Shown one piece after another: positions 34,100 through 43,785 of a stretch of 64,000 nt of DNA. The stretch is from Gemmobacter sp034519525. GTDB lineage: Bacteria > Pseudomonadota > Alphaproteobacteria > Rhodobacterales > Rhodobacteraceae. Both the position numbers and the translations under genes were made by a program. Below the pieces are notes generated by a model. That model did not search any database and had not been told where the DNA came from. It saw only the letters and a program-made list of their open reading frames with translations. The stretch spans positions 1 through 64,000 of the forward strand of contig JAXHOJ010000048.1 in the NCBI GenBank assembly GCA_034519525.1, written 5' to 3'. Position 1 is the stretch's first letter. Every line of letters begins with the position of its first letter.

Positions 34100-35841
34100 C
34101 AGTGCGAATCCTTGCCCACATCGCGGCCCCGGCAGCCCTTCAGAAAATCGAGATCCGCCCCCGTATCGGCGCCTTCAACATGTTGCTGATGCAGCCAGGC
34201 ATAGCCCGAGCTGGGCCGGTCATGCGCGGGCTGCCAGGCGGCCAGCCGTGCCGCAAGCTCCGCCTCGGATATCTCCAGCTGCAGCAGGCGCGCGGGCACA
34301 TCCAGCGTGATGAAATCGCCGTTCTGCACCACCGCCAGTGGGCCGCCCGCCGCCGCCTCGGGCGAGGTGTGCAGCACCACGGTGCCATAGGCGGTACCCG
34401 ACATGCGCGCGTCGGAAATGCGCACCATATCGGTGATCCCCTTGCGCAGAACCTTGGGGGGCAGGCCCATATTGCCCACCTCTGCCATGCCGGGATAGCC
34501 CTTGGGGCCGCAGTTCTTCAGCACCATGATGCAGGTTTCGTCGATATCCAGCGCCTCGTCGTCGATCTTGGCCTTGTAATCGTCGATATCCTCGAACACC
34601 ACGGCGCGACCGCGATGCTGCATCAGATGGGGCGAGGCGGCCGAGGGTTTCAGCACCGCACCTTTCGGCGCCAGATTGCCCTTCACAACGACGATCCCGC
34701 CCGATTGCGCCAGCGCCTTGTCGGTGGGCAGGATCACCTCTTCATTGTGGTTCTGAACGTCCTGAACCTCTTCCCAGATCGTGGTGCCCGAAACCGTCAG
34801 GGCGTCGCGGTGCAAAAGACCGGCCTCGCCGAGCCGTTTCAACACCACAGGCAGGCCACCCGCATAGAAGAATTCTTCCATCAGATATTTGCCCGAAGGC
34901 ATCAGGTTCACGATGGTCGGCACGTCGCGGCCGCAGCGATCCCAGTCATCCAGCGTCAGGTCAACGCCGCTCCGCCCCGCCATGGCCAGCAGGTGGATCA
35001 CCGCATTGGTCGATCCGCCGATGGCCGCATTGGTGCGGATCGCATTTTCAAACGCCTGTTTCGTCATGATATCAGAGGGTTTCAGGTCGTCCTTCACCAT
35101 CTGCACGATCCGCCGCCCGGTCAGCTGTGCCATCACGCGGCGGCGGCTGTCCACCGCCGGGATGGCCGCATTGCCGGAAAGCGCCATCCCCAGCGCCTCG
35201 GCCATGCTGGCCATGGTAGAGGCCGTGCCCATGGTATTGCAGGTGCCCGAAGACCGGCTCATCGAGGCTTCGGCCTCCAGAAATTCGGCTTGGGTCATCT
35301 CGCCCGCCTTCACGGCTTCGGAAAATTTCCAAAGATGGGTGCCCGATCCCACCCGCTCGCCCCGGAAATAGCCGTTCAGCATCGGCCCGCCCGTCACCAC
35401 GATCGACGGGATATCGGTCGAGGCGGCGGCCATCAGCAGGCTGGGTGTCGTCTTGTCGCAGCCCACCAGAAGCACAGCGCCATCAATGGGTTGGCCGCGC
35501 ATCGCCTCTTCCACCGCCAGCGCTGCAAGGTTGCGATACATCATCGCCGTGGGGCGGAAAGTGTTTTCGCTGGCCGAAAACACCGGCACCTCGACCGGGA
35601 AACCGCCCGCCTCCCAGATGCCGGCCTTCACCTTTTCGGCCAGTTCGCGCAGATGGCCGTTGCAAGGCGTCAGGTCCGACCAGGTGTTCAGGATGCCGAT
35701 GACCGGGCGCCCATCGAACAGGTCATGCGGATGGCCCTGATTTTTCATCCAGCCCCGGTGATAGATCGTGTCGCGCGATGTGCCGCCATACCAGTGCTGC
35801 GAACGCAATTTGCGGGGCCAGGGGGCAGGTTTGAATGTCAT
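34099..35841 (-). CDS. IlvD/Edd family sugar-acid dehydratase (L-arabonate / D-galactonate type)
   Basis: The 580-residue Fe-S dehydratase removes water from an aldonate to give the 2-keto-3-deoxy acid. Cluster cysteines are in LVGCDKTTPSLLMAAAST, SRSSGTCNTMGTASTMAS and CIMVLKNCGPKGYPGMAEV. The start MTFKPAPWPRKLRSQHWYGG and length match L-arabonate dehydratases. It is 8 bp upstream-coupled to the AraD1/GguC gene and overlaps the dehydrogenase gene by one base. These enzymes often take both L-arabonate and D-galactonate, consistent with the mixed pathway here. Confidence 0.88.
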   Translation of the reverse strand: MTFKPAPWPRKLRSQHWYGGTSRDTIYHRGWMKNQGHPHDLFDGRPVIGILNTWSDLTPCNGHLRELAEKVKAGIWEAGGFPVEVPVFSASENTFRPTAMMYRNLAALAVEEAMRGQPIDGAVLLVGCDKTTPSLLMAAASTDIPSIVVTGGPMLNGYFRGERVGSGTHLWKFSEAVKAGEMTQAEFLEAEASMSRSSGTCNTMGTASTMASMAEALGMALSGNAAIPAVDSRRRVMAQLTGRRIVQMVKDDLKPSDIMTKQAFENAIRTNAAIGGSTNAVIHLLAMAGRSGVDLTLDDWDRCGRDVPTIVNLMPSGKYLMEEFFYAGGLPVVLKRLGEAGLLHRDALTVSGTTIWEEVQDVQNHNEEVILPTDKALAQSGGIVVVKGNLAPKGAVLKPSAASPHLMQHRGRAVVFEDIDDYKAKIDDEALDIDETCIMVLKNCGPKGYPGMAEVGNMGLPPKVLRKGITDMVRISDARMSGTAYGTVVLHTSPEAAAGGPLAVVQNGDFITLDVPARLLQLEISEAELAARLAAWQPAHDRPSSGYAWLHQQHVEGADTGADLDFLKGCRGRDVGKDSH

Positions 35842-35849
35842 GGCACACC

Positions 35850-36837
35850 TCAGAGGGATTGGACGGCAAAAGGCGTTGTCTGCGCCGGTTCCTGCGCCAG
35901 CGGGTTGCGCAGCGGCAGGCCGAAGGCCGGGCTTTCGATTTCGAACACATCACCGGGTTTGGTGGTGATGCCATCGGCAAAAGACAGGGTCGCGGTGCCA
36001 AAGAAATGCACATGCAGATCGCCGGGCTGCCGGAACAGGGCATATTTGAAATGGTGATGTTCCAGATTGCCCAGGCTGTGGCTCATATTCGCCTCGCCCG
36101 ACAGGAAGGGTTTTTCCCAGATCACCGCGCCATCGCGGTGCAGGCGGCTTGTGCCTTCCACATGCTGCGGCAGATCGCCCAGACGCAGTTCAGGGCCAAA
36201 GCTCGCCGGGCGCAGCTTGGAATGGGCCAGCCACAGGTAATTGCCGCGTTCCGTCACATGATCGGAAAACTCATTCCCCAGCGCAAAGCCAAGCCGGAAG
36301 GGCGTGCCATCGGGGCCGATCAGATAAATGCCTGCAATTTCAGGTTCTTCGCCCGCATCCAGAGCGCAGCCCGGCGACAGAAGCGGGGCGCCAGGGGCCG
36401 CGGCCACATGGCCGTTGCCCTTGTAGAACCATTCCGGCTGCGCGCCGATCTTGCCCGCGTCGGGCCTGCCACCCTCCAGCCCCATGCGGAACATCTTCAT
36501 GCTGTCGGTCATCTGGTCCGGATCGGCCTTGGCGTGCATCGAATTGCGCGTGGCGGCGCTGCCCAGATGGGTCAGCCCGGTGCCGGTCAGGTGCATGGGC
36601 AGGGGTCTGGGTGGTTGATCGGGCAGCAGCACCCGGCCTTCGCGCCAGCGCGGCCGCCAGATCGACGGCGGCGCCCTGTCCGCGCGCCGCCACTTCGGCG
36701 GCCAGCGAGCGGCCTGCGGCAATCGCCGCCTGCGCCAGGTCGATCACCGTTTCTGTGCCGGGCACCAGATGGGCGGCCTCGCCTTGCCGGGCCACGACAG
36801 CGCGGCCGGTTGCGGTGCGGATCTGCGAAAGGAACAT
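35850..36837 (-). pseudogene. gguC: AraD1/GguC family protein (FAH-like), one frameshift
   Basis: The family resembles fumarylacetoacetate hydrolase and includes L-2-keto-3-deoxyarabonate dehydratase and Agrobacterium GguC. The N-terminal part (from 36837, MFLSQIRTATGRAVVARQGE to VDLAAALA) and the rest (EGRVLLPDQPPRPLPMHLTG to the stop at 35850) are in different frames. The break is at about 36641-36650, in GCGCGAAGG on the coding strand, and one extra base or loss of a GC pair explains it. Corrected length is about 329 residues. Metal motif region EEPEIAGIYLIG is intact. It lies three bases after gguB, as in chvE-gguABC loci. A base-calling error seems likelier than decay. Confidence 0.82.
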
Positions 36838-36840
36838 GGT

Positions 36841-38019
36841 TCAGCCCTGCTTCTGCTTGTTGTAGACATCGAAGAATACGGCGGCCAGCAGCACCAGGCC
36901 TTTGATAACCTGCTGATAATCAATGCCGATCCCCATGATCGACATGCCGTTGTTCATCACGCCCATGATGAAGGCGCCCACCACCGCGCCGATGATCTTG
37001 CCCGATCCGCCCGACATCGAGGCGCCGCCGATGAAGACCGCCGCGATCACGTCCAGCTCTACCGCGAAACCGGCTTTCGGCGTGGCGGTGTTCAGCCGCG
37101 CCGCAAAGACCAGCCCGCCAAGTGCGGCCAGAAAACCCATGTTCACGAAGGTGAGGAAGGTCAGGCGTTCGGTCTTGATCCCCGAAAGTTTCGCGGCCTT
37201 TTCATTGCCGCCAATGGCATAGACCCGGCGGCCCAGCGTGGTGCGTTCGGTGATAAACGCATAGATCACCGTCAGAACCACCATGGAAATCAACACATTG
37301 GGCAGACCGCGGAACCCTGCCAGCTTCCATGTCACGAACAGAAGTGCGGCGCCGACGATGGCATTGCGGGCCACGAAAAACGCCGTCGGCTCATCCTCGA
37401 TGCCATATTGCGCGTTGCGGGCGCGGGCTTTCAGCCCCAGCCAGATCAGCACGCAGACTGCAATCACCCCGGCGGCCAGCGCGGTGACATTCGGTTTGTC
37501 CACCCCGAACAGATCGGGGATGAACCCGGTCGACAGCGATTGAAAGCTTTTCGGAAACGGCCCGATGCTTTGCCCCGCCAGCAGCCACAGCGACAGGCCG
37601 CGGAACACCAGCATCCCCGCCAGCGTCACGATGAAGGAAGGGATCTTCCAGAAAGCCACGAAATAGCCCTGCGCCGCCCCGATCAGGATCCCCACGATCA
37701 GGCACAGCGGCACCGCCACCGCCACCGGCAACCCCCAGCTGACGATCATCACCGCCGCCATGGCGCCGACGAAGCCCATCACCGATCCCACCGACAGGTC
37801 GATATGGCCCGCCACGATCACCATCAGCATACCCAGCGCCATGATGATGATATAGCTGTTCTGCAGGAACAGGTTGGTGATGTTCACGGGTTTCAGCAGC
37901 GTGCCGTCGGTCACGATCTGAAAGAACACCATGATGGCGATCAGGGCGAACAGCAGCCCGTATTCGCGCAGGTGGCTGATCAGATAGCGGCCGATGCCTT
38001 CGGCCTTTGGCGTTGTCAT
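36841..38019 (-). CDS. gguB: Multiple-monosaccharide ABC transporter permease (GguB/MmsB)
   Basis: The 392-residue inner-membrane permease of the ribose/xylose family has about ten hydrophobic segments, including LFALIAIMVFFQIVTDGTLL and IIIMALGMLMVIVAGHIDLS, the latter being the family signature. It works with the GguA ATPase encoded 12 bp upstream and with ChvE. It would import L-arabinose, D-galactose and related sugars. Confidence 0.92.
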   Translation of the reverse strand: MTTPKAEGIGRYLISHLREYGLLFALIAIMVFFQIVTDGTLLKPVNITNLFLQNSYIIIMALGMLMVIVAGHIDLSVGSVMGFVGAMAAVMIVSWGLPVAVAVPLCLIVGILIGAAQGYFVAFWKIPSFIVTLAGMLVFRGLSLWLLAGQSIGPFPKSFQSLSTGFIPDLFGVDKPNVTALAAGVIAVCVLIWLGLKARARNAQYGIEDEPTAFFVARNAIVGAALLFVTWKLAGFRGLPNVLISMVVLTVIYAFITERTTLGRRVYAIGGNEKAAKLSGIKTERLTFLTFVNMGFLAALGGLVFAARLNTATPKAGFAVELDVIAAVFIGGASMSGGSGKIIGAVVGAFIMGVMNNGMSIMGIGIDYQQVIKGLVLLAAVFFDVYNKQKQG

Positions 38020-38031
38020 CCTGCCTCTCCC

Positions 38032-39552
38032 TTATTCCGTAACGATGAGCGACATGATGCGCTCCTGCGTGGCCTCGGTGTGGTGCAATTCCCCCACGAA
38101 GGCGCCTTCGTTCATGACATAGATCCGGTCGCACATGCCCAGCAGCTCCGGCATTTCCGAGGAAATCATCAGAACCGCTTTACCCTGTGCGCTCAGGTCG
38201 TTGATGATGCTGTAGATTTCATATTTCGCGCCGACGTCGATGCCGCGCGTGGGTTCATCCAGGATCAGCACCTCCGGTTCGGTGAACAGCCATTTCGACA
38301 GCACCACCTTCTGCTGGTTGCCGCCCGAAAGGTTCATCACCTTCTGGAACACCGATGGCGTGCGGATCCGCATGGCCGCGCGGTATTTCTCGGCCACTTC
38401 GGTTTCGCGCGCCTCGTTGATCACGCCGCCCTGCGCCACGGCAGGCAGATTGGCCAGCGTGGTGTTGCGCTGGATGGTTTCTTCCAGGATCAGGCCCAGG
38501 GATTTGCGGTCTTCGGTCACATAGGCAATGCCTGCCGCGATGGCCCGGCTGACGGTGCCGGTATCCTTCACCACACCATGCACCTTCACCTGACCGCTGA
38601 TATTGCGGCCATAGCTGCGGCCAAACAGGCTCATGGCCAGTTCGGTGCGCCCCGAACCCATCAGGCCCGCGATCCCCACCACCTCGCCCGCGCGCACATT
38701 CAATGCGATGTTCTTGATGACCTGGCGTTCGGCATGTTCGGGGTGCCAGACGTTCCAGCCCTCCACCTCCATCACCACGGCGCCGGTGCGGCGGGTGCGG
38801 TCGGGGTAGCGGTGCGCCATGTCGCGCCCCACCATGTCGCGCACGATGCGGTCTTCGGTAATCGGGGTCGTATGGGCATCCAGCGTCGATACCGTGGTGC
38901 CATCGCGGATCACCGTCACGCTGTCGGCCACGCGGCGCACCTCGTTCAGCTTGTGGCTGATGATGATCGAGGTGACGCCCTGCGCCTTCAGCTCCAGCAG
39001 CAGATCCAGCAGGGCCTGGCTGTCGGATTCCGAAAGCGCGGCGGTCGGTTCATCCAGGATCAGCAGGCGCACGTCTTTCGACAGGGCCTTGGCGATTTCG
39101 ACCAGCTGCTGCTTGCCGACGCCCAGCTTGCCCACCTGCACGCCCGGCGGTTCTTTCAGACCCACCTTTTTCAGCAGCGCCTCGGTCTGGCGAAAGGTTT
39201 CCTGCCAGTCGATCACGCCGCCCTTCTGGCGTTCATTGCCCAGAAACAGGTTTTCCGCGATCGACAGCAGCGGCACCAGCGCCAGTTCCTGGTGGATGAT
39301 GATAATCCCGCGATCTTCGCTGTCGCGGATGCCGCGGAACTGGGCCAAGGCCCCGTCATAGACGATCTCGCCCTCATAGCTGCCCGCCGGATAGACGCCC
39401 GAAAGCACCTTCATCAGCGTGGATTTTCCGGCGCCATTCTCGCCGCAGATCGCATGGATTTCGCCCTGACGGACGTAAAGGTTCACCTGATCCAGCGCCT
39501 TGACGCCCGGAAAGGTCTTGGTGATGGAGCGCATCTCCAGCAGCGCGGTCAT
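38032..39552 (-). CDS. gguA: Multiple-monosaccharide ABC transporter ATP-binding protein (GguA/MmsA)
   Basis: This 506-residue duplicated ATPase has a complete first site (CGENGAGKSTLMKVL, VGKQQLVEIAKALSKD, LLILDEPTAALSE) and a typically degenerate second one (GLMGSGRTELAMSLFG, LSGGNQQKVVLSKWLF, VLILDEPTRGIDVGAK). This is the RbsA/XylG/MglA pattern. I start it at ATG 39552 (MTALLEMRSITKTF) because the open upstream extension is not conserved. It lies between chvE and gguB. Confidence 0.93.
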   Translation of the reverse strand: MTALLEMRSITKTFPGVKALDQVNLYVRQGEIHAICGENGAGKSTLMKVLSGVYPAGSYEGEIVYDGALAQFRGIRDSEDRGIIIIHQELALVPLLSIAENLFLGNERQKGGVIDWQETFRQTEALLKKVGLKEPPGVQVGKLGVGKQQLVEIAKALSKDVRLLILDEPTAALSESDSQALLDLLLELKAQGVTSIIISHKLNEVRRVADSVTVIRDGTTVSTLDAHTTPITEDRIVRDMVGRDMAHRYPDRTRRTGAVVMEVEGWNVWHPEHAERQVIKNIALNVRAGEVVGIAGLMGSGRTELAMSLFGRSYGRNISGQVKVHGVVKDTGTVSRAIAAGIAYVTEDRKSLGLILEETIQRNTTLANLPAVAQGGVINEARETEVAEKYRAAMRIRTPSVFQKVMNLSGGNQQKVVLSKWLFTEPEVLILDEPTRGIDVGAKYEIYSIINDLSAQGKAVLMISSEMPELLGMCDRIYVMNEGAFVGELHHTEATQERIMSLIVTE

Positions 39553-39640
39553 GTCGGGCCTCCGAAAGGACGCAAGGTAGGGCGGGCCGCCCGCCGCTTG
39601 CGGCGAGGGGCGGCCCTGAAACATCCGCAAAAGGGATGCG

Positions 39641-40696
39641 TTACTTGATCTGGTCCATGGTGTAGTAGCCCGAGCCGATCACGATCTCTTCCCAGTTGCT
39701 CGCATCCACCGAAACCGGCTCCAGCAGATAGGACGGGATGACCTTGACACCGTTGTCATAGGTGGTGGTGTCGTTGATCTCCGGCTCGCCGCCTTTCAGC
39801 ATCGCATCCACCATGCCCACGGTCACGCGTGCCAGTTCGCGGGTATCCTTGAACACGGTCGAATACTGCTCGCCCGCGAGGATGGATTTCACCGATTGCA
39901 CTTCGGCATCCTGGCCCGAAACGATGGGCATCTTCATGTCGCCAGATCCGTAGCCCACGCCTTTCAGCGACGACAGGATCCCGATCGACAGCCCGTCATA
40001 GGGCGACAGCACGCCATGCACCTGTTTGTCGGTGTAATTGGCCGACAGCAGGTTATCCATCCGCGATTGCGCCACCGCGCCATCCCAGCGCAGGGTGCCG
40101 ACCTTGTCCATGCCCATCTGGCCGGAACCGATGACGATCTCGCCGGAATCGATCATCGGCTGCAGCACCGACATGGCGCCATCATAGAAGAAATAGGCGT
40201 TGTTGTCGTCGGGGCTGCCGCCGAACAGTTCCACATTCCAGGGCTTCTGATCGGGGAAGCGTTCCTTCAGCCCGTTCACCACGCTGGTGGCCTGCTGCAC
40301 GCCGACCTTGAAATTGTCGAAGGTGGCGTAATAGTCGACATCGCCGCTGTCGCGGATCAGGCGGTCATAGGCGATCACCTTGATATCGGCGGCGGCGGCA
40401 TTTTCCAGCGCGTTCGACAGGGTGGTGCCGTCGATGGCGGCAATCACCAGCACATCCACGCCCTTGGTGATCATGTTCTCGATCTGGGCCAGCTGGTTGG
40501 GGATATCGTCTTCGGCATATTGCAGATCGGTTTCATAGCCGGCTTCGGTGAACTGCTTCACCATGGACTCGCCATCCGAGATCCAGCGGGCCGAGGATTT
40601 CGTCGGCATTGAAATGCCCACCGTTTCGGCAACCGCGCCAAAGGCGATGAACGAGCTGCACATCGCCAGCGCAGCGGCGACGGATTTGAGTTTCAT
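39641..40696 (-). CDS. chvE: Multiple-monosaccharide-binding periplasmic protein ChvE
   Basis: The 351-residue protein has a signal peptide (LKSVAAALAMCSSFIAFGAVAE) and a type I periplasmic-binding fold beginning TVGISMPTKSSARWISDGES. AIDGTTLSNALENAAAADIK, AYDRLIRDSGDVDYY and LFGGSPDDNNAYFFYDGAM are ChvE segments. In Agrobacterium ChvE binds L-arabinose, D-galactose, D-glucose and sugar acids, and also signals to VirA; no vir system is visible here. Start 40696 follows a GAGAGAGA leader. It is the first gene of the sugar operon and divergent from the LysR regulator. Confidence 0.92.
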   Translation of the reverse strand: MKLKSVAAALAMCSSFIAFGAVAETVGISMPTKSSARWISDGESMVKQFTEAGYETDLQYAEDDIPNQLAQIENMITKGVDVLVIAAIDGTTLSNALENAAAADIKVIAYDRLIRDSGDVDYYATFDNFKVGVQQATSVVNGLKERFPDQKPWNVELFGGSPDDNNAYFFYDGAMSVLQPMIDSGEIVIGSGQMGMDKVGTLRWDGAVAQSRMDNLLSANYTDKQVHGVLSPYDGLSIGILSSLKGVGYGSGDMKMPIVSGQDAEVQSVKSILAGEQYSTVFKDTRELARVTVGMVDAMLKGGEPEINDTTTYDNGVKVIPSYLLEPVSVDASNWEEIVIGSGYYTMDQIK

Positions 40697-40802
40697 CTCT
40701 CTCTCCCTGATACGGGCAGTGCGTGTTCCTCCCGCCTGCCCCCTCCTCCTCGGCGCTCGATTCGAGCTGCCTGTGGCTGTTCTAGCGGGGCGTGACATAT
40801 CA

Positions 40803-40821
40803 GTAAAATTACATTATTTAC
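40803..40821. promoter_or_regulatory. Probable LysR box between chvE and the LysR gene
   Basis: GTAAA-N9-TTTAC is an inverted repeat of the T-N11-A form that LysR regulators bind. It lies 29 bp before the LysR start and 107 bp before chvE. Position fits an autoregulated divergent promoter. Confidence 0.5.
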
Positions 40822-40849
40822 ATTTCACATATCAAATCCGGTAACTCCT

Positions 40850-41788
40850 ATGTCCTTCACCCTGCCCACGCTGAAACCGGCGCAGCTGCGCCTGCTGACC
40901 GCCATCGCCCGGCATGGCCAGCTGCAACTGGCCGCAGCCGAGGTTTCGCTGACCCAGCCCGCCGCCTCGCGGATGCTGGCGGAAATCGAGCGCGGGCTGG
41001 GGGCGCCGGTTTTCCTGCGCCAGCCCAAGGGGATGGAACCGACAGAGATCGGCCAGATCGTGCTGCGGCGGGCGCAGGCCATGCTGCGGGAAATGCGCAG
41101 CATGGCGGCCGAAGTGCAGGCCCTGCGCGAAGGGTTTGGCGGTGCGGTGCGCGTGGGGGCGGTGACGGGGCCGGCCGTCGGCTATCTGGTGCCCGCCATC
41201 CGGCAGATCAAGCGCGACGCGCCGGGGGCGGAAATCACGGTGGATGTGGCGCCCTCGCGCGATCTGTTGCGCCATCTGGCGGCGGGGGATCTGGATTTCG
41301 CGCTGGCGCGGGTGCTGCCCGAATATGACAGCCGCGATTTCGACATCCGGCCGATGCGCGATGAAAAGGTGGCGCTGCTGGTGCGGGCCGATCATCCGCT
41401 GGCCCGCGCCCCGGTGGTGACGCTGACCGAGCTGATGGATTACGAATGGATCATGCAGGATCGCGGCGCCCCGATCCGCGAAGCCACGCTGGAGGCCTTT
41501 GGCGCCGTGGGCCTGGCCGAGCCGCGCAATACGGTCAACAGCCCCTCGCTGCTGCTGATGATCGCCTATCTGGCCAAAAGCGATGCCGTCGCCGCCATGT
41601 CGGAAGAGGTGGCGCAACTGCTGACGCTGCCGCCGGTCGGGGCGGGGTTTGCGGTGTTGCGGCTGCAGCGCGACATCCGCGTGTCGCCCTATTTCCTGCT
41701 CAGCCTGCGCAGGCGGCCGTTGCTGCCGATCGCCGCGCGGCTGATGGATCTGGTGCTGGCGCAGGCCGAAACCGGCGCCATGCTGTAA
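40850..41788 (+). CDS. gbpR: LysR family regulator, GbpR-like
   Basis: The 312-residue LysR protein has its helix-turn-helix at about 10-65 (QLRLLTAIARHGQLQLAAAE, TQPAASRMLAEIERGLGAPV), followed by an effector domain from about 95. The divergent placement from chvE matches Agrobacterium gbpR, which controls chvE in response to sugars. The symbol therefore rests mostly on position. Its stop abuts the convergent dimethylamine monooxygenase gene with no gap. Confidence 0.8.
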   Translation: MSFTLPTLKPAQLRLLTAIARHGQLQLAAAEVSLTQPAASRMLAEIERGLGAPVFLRQPKGMEPTEIGQIVLRRAQAMLREMRSMAAEVQALREGFGGAVRVGAVTGPAVGYLVPAIRQIKRDAPGAEITVDVAPSRDLLRHLAAGDLDFALARVLPEYDSRDFDIRPMRDEKVALLVRADHPLARAPVVTLTELMDYEWIMQDRGAPIREATLEAFGAVGLAEPRNTVNSPSLLLMIAYLAKSDAVAAMSEEVAQLLTLPPVGAGFAVLRLQRDIRVSPYFLLSLRRRPLLPIAARLMDLVLAQAETGAML

Positions 41789-42829
41789 TCAATCGGCAAA
41801 GATCCCGGGCGAGGTTTCGGCGCCATCATCGAACCGCGCCAGATATTCCACGATCATCGGGCGGTTCACCGCAAAGCCCTTGTAGGCCGCCAGATACTCG
41901 GGCAGATCGCGCAGCACCCGGTGCAGACGGCGGCCCCATTTCGGCACCGATGCCAGATCTTCCAGCGAAATCAGATAGCAGCGGATCGGGAAGGCCAGCG
42001 CATTGGAGCGCGGCAGCCGCCAGAAGGTTTGCAGCTCCACCCGCAGAAATTGCTTCTGGCCCACGTTCTCCGGGGTGATCGTGCGCTTTTCCGGGCCCCA
42101 TTTGTGGTAATTCTCGGGGCTGGTATCCAGCCGGGGGTTAACCGTCATGGTCCAGTTCAGCCGCCGCGCGGGCGATCCCTGCTGCACGTTCAGCAGGAAT
42201 TTCAGCGCGCGCTGAAACACGCCCATTTCGGCGGCGCGGGGCACCGGGGCGTGCCATTCGAAAAAGTTCATCCCGATGTCGAAATCCAGGCTCCAGTCGG
42301 CCTGGCTGGTCACCATGCCCGCATCCATCCACAGATTGCCCTCGCGCTGGTCCAGCACCGCGAAATCGCCCTGCGCCTGGCGGGTGATATATTCCATCGG
42401 GCCGCAGGGCAGGGTGGTGGCATCCAGAAAGGTAAAGCGCTGGTCGATCCCCAGCGGCCGGTTGATCCAGTGCCACTGGTTGCCGTCGCGCTGCAGGCTG
42501 AACAGATCGGGGTAATCTTCGGCCTTGGACTGCATGATCAGATCCAGCAGATCCCATCCCGCCAGCTCCATATGCGGCAGCGACTGGCAGCGCAGCGGGT
42601 CTTCCGTCAGGGTGATCGCGCGGTCACGCATTTCGCTGACGTAATGTTCATCCACGTCAAAGCGTTTCTCGAACGGGCTGCCTTCCCGCCCGCCTTTATG
42701 CGGCTCCATGTTGACCGAATACATGTAGCTGTCGCGGTCGAACGGGAAGGGAAAGCGCCGGATCGCCTCGGCCGAATTGTGAAAGGTGTAATCGTCGCGG
42801 AAGGTTTCGTCGTTGAACAGGATGGTCAT
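41789..42829 (-). CDS. dmmC: Haem-dependent oxidative N-demethylase (DUF3445), dimethylamine monooxygenase subunit
   Basis: The 346-residue DUF3445 protein is the haem-containing oxygenase component that demethylates dimethylamine to monomethylamine and formaldehyde. Features include FPFPFDRDSYMYSVNMEP, ITLTEDPLRCQSLPHMEL, QFLRVELQTFWRLPRSNAL and the C-terminal MIVEYLARFDDG. It starts at ATG 42829, nine bases after the reductase stop; the longer open frame overlaps that gene and is not conserved. The letter C follows the D-A-B-C order known from Ruegeria; I am sure of the family, less of the letter. Confidence 0.8.
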   Translation of the reverse strand: MTILFNDETFRDDYTFHNSAEAIRRFPFPFDRDSYMYSVNMEPHKGGREGSPFEKRFDVDEHYVSEMRDRAITLTEDPLRCQSLPHMELAGWDLLDLIMQSKAEDYPDLFSLQRDGNQWHWINRPLGIDQRFTFLDATTLPCGPMEYITRQAQGDFAVLDQREGNLWMDAGMVTSQADWSLDFDIGMNFFEWHAPVPRAAEMGVFQRALKFLLNVQQGSPARRLNWTMTVNPRLDTSPENYHKWGPEKRTITPENVGQKQFLRVELQTFWRLPRSNALAFPIRCYLISLEDLASVPKWGRRLHRVLRDLPEYLAAYKGFAVNRPMIVEYLARFDDGAETSPGIFAD

Positions 42830-42837
42830 CTTGGCCC

Positions 42838-43785
42838 CTATCGGTCGAGGATCAGTTCGGCACCCTGAAAGCGCGAGACGCAGGGCATGATCTTGGTATT
42901 GGCGGCATGGTCGCTGTCGCTCAGCCAGTGGTCGTGATGGTCGATCCGGCCGTTGCAGGCGATCACCTCGGTTTCGCACTGCCCGCAGGCACCGCCCCGG
43001 CACAGCCAGGGCGCATCGACGCCCGCCGCCTCGATGGCTTCCAGCAGGCTTTGATGCGGGCTGACCTCGATCTTCAGGCCAGACCGGGCGAGGGTCACGG
43101 TGAACGGCGCGCCGGTGGGCGGCGCCAGAAACGCCTCGGCATGAAGCGCGGCCCGGGGCCAGCCCTTCTGCGCGGCCACTTCAGCCACGCGGTCGATCAG
43201 GGCCTGCGGCCCGCAGGTATAGACATGGGTGCCCAAGGGCTGCCCCTGCAGGATCACGGCCGGGTCGATCCGGTTCCCTTCGCCCGAGATATGCAGATGC
43301 ACCTGTGGCAGATCGGGCAGTAGGCGCAGCCCCGCCGCCTCGGCGCGCGATCGCGCAGCATAATGCAGCTCGAACGGCAATTGCAGGCGCTGCAGCTGTT
43401 TCAGCTGCGAAACGAAGGGGGTAATGCCGATGCCGCCCGCAATCAGCACATGTTTGCGCGCCGTCAGATCCAGCGCGAACAGGTTGACCGGGGCGCCGAT
43501 GCGCAGCAGATCGCCCACGGCCACAGATCCGTGCATGAAGCGCGACCCGCCGCGCCCGGCATCCTCGCGCCGCACGGCGATTTCATAGCCCGATCCATCC
43601 ATCGGATCGGAAATCAGCGAATAGGCATTGCGCCGCAGCACGCCCTCATCCGGCATTTCCACCACCACATGCGCCCCGCCGGAAAACAGCGGCAGGCTGC
43701 CCCCTTCGGGACATTCAAAGCGGAAGCGGGTGACAAGCGGGGTCAGCGGTTCAATTGCGGCCACGCGCAGCAGACGGGCGGTCAT
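42838..43785 (-). CDS. dmmB: PDR/VanB-type reductase, dimethylamine monooxygenase subunit
   Basis: This 315-residue electron-transfer protein has an N-terminal flavin domain (RRNAYSLISDPMDGSGYEI), an NAD(P)H domain (HVLIAGGIGITPFVSQLK, HVYTCGPQALIDRV) and a C-terminal plant-type 2Fe-2S domain with CRGGACGQCETEV plus a later cysteine (KIMPCVSRF). It would pass electrons from NAD(P)H to the haem oxygenase subunit. It overlaps the zinc-containing subunit gene by four bases. Confidence 0.85.
   Translation of the reverse strand: MTARLLRVAAIEPLTPLVTRFRFECPEGGSLPLFSGGAHVVVEMPDEGVLRRNAYSLISDPMDGSGYEIAVRREDAGRGGSRFMHGSVAVGDLLRIGAPVNLFALDLTARKHVLIAGGIGITPFVSQLKQLQRLQLPFELHYAARSRAEAAGLRLLPDLPQVHLHISGEGNRIDPAVILQGQPLGTHVYTCGPQALIDRVAEVAAQKGWPRAALHAEAFLAPPTGAPFTVTLARSGLKIEVSPHQSLLEAIEAAGVDAPWLCRGGACGQCETEVIACNGRIDHHDHWLSDSDHAANTKIMPCVSRFQGAELILDR

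Noticed and set aside
39641..40696. ChvE as evidence of a plant-virulence (vir) sensing system
   Set aside because: No virA/virG or other vir genes are visible and chvE-gguABC is a common sugar uptake locus.
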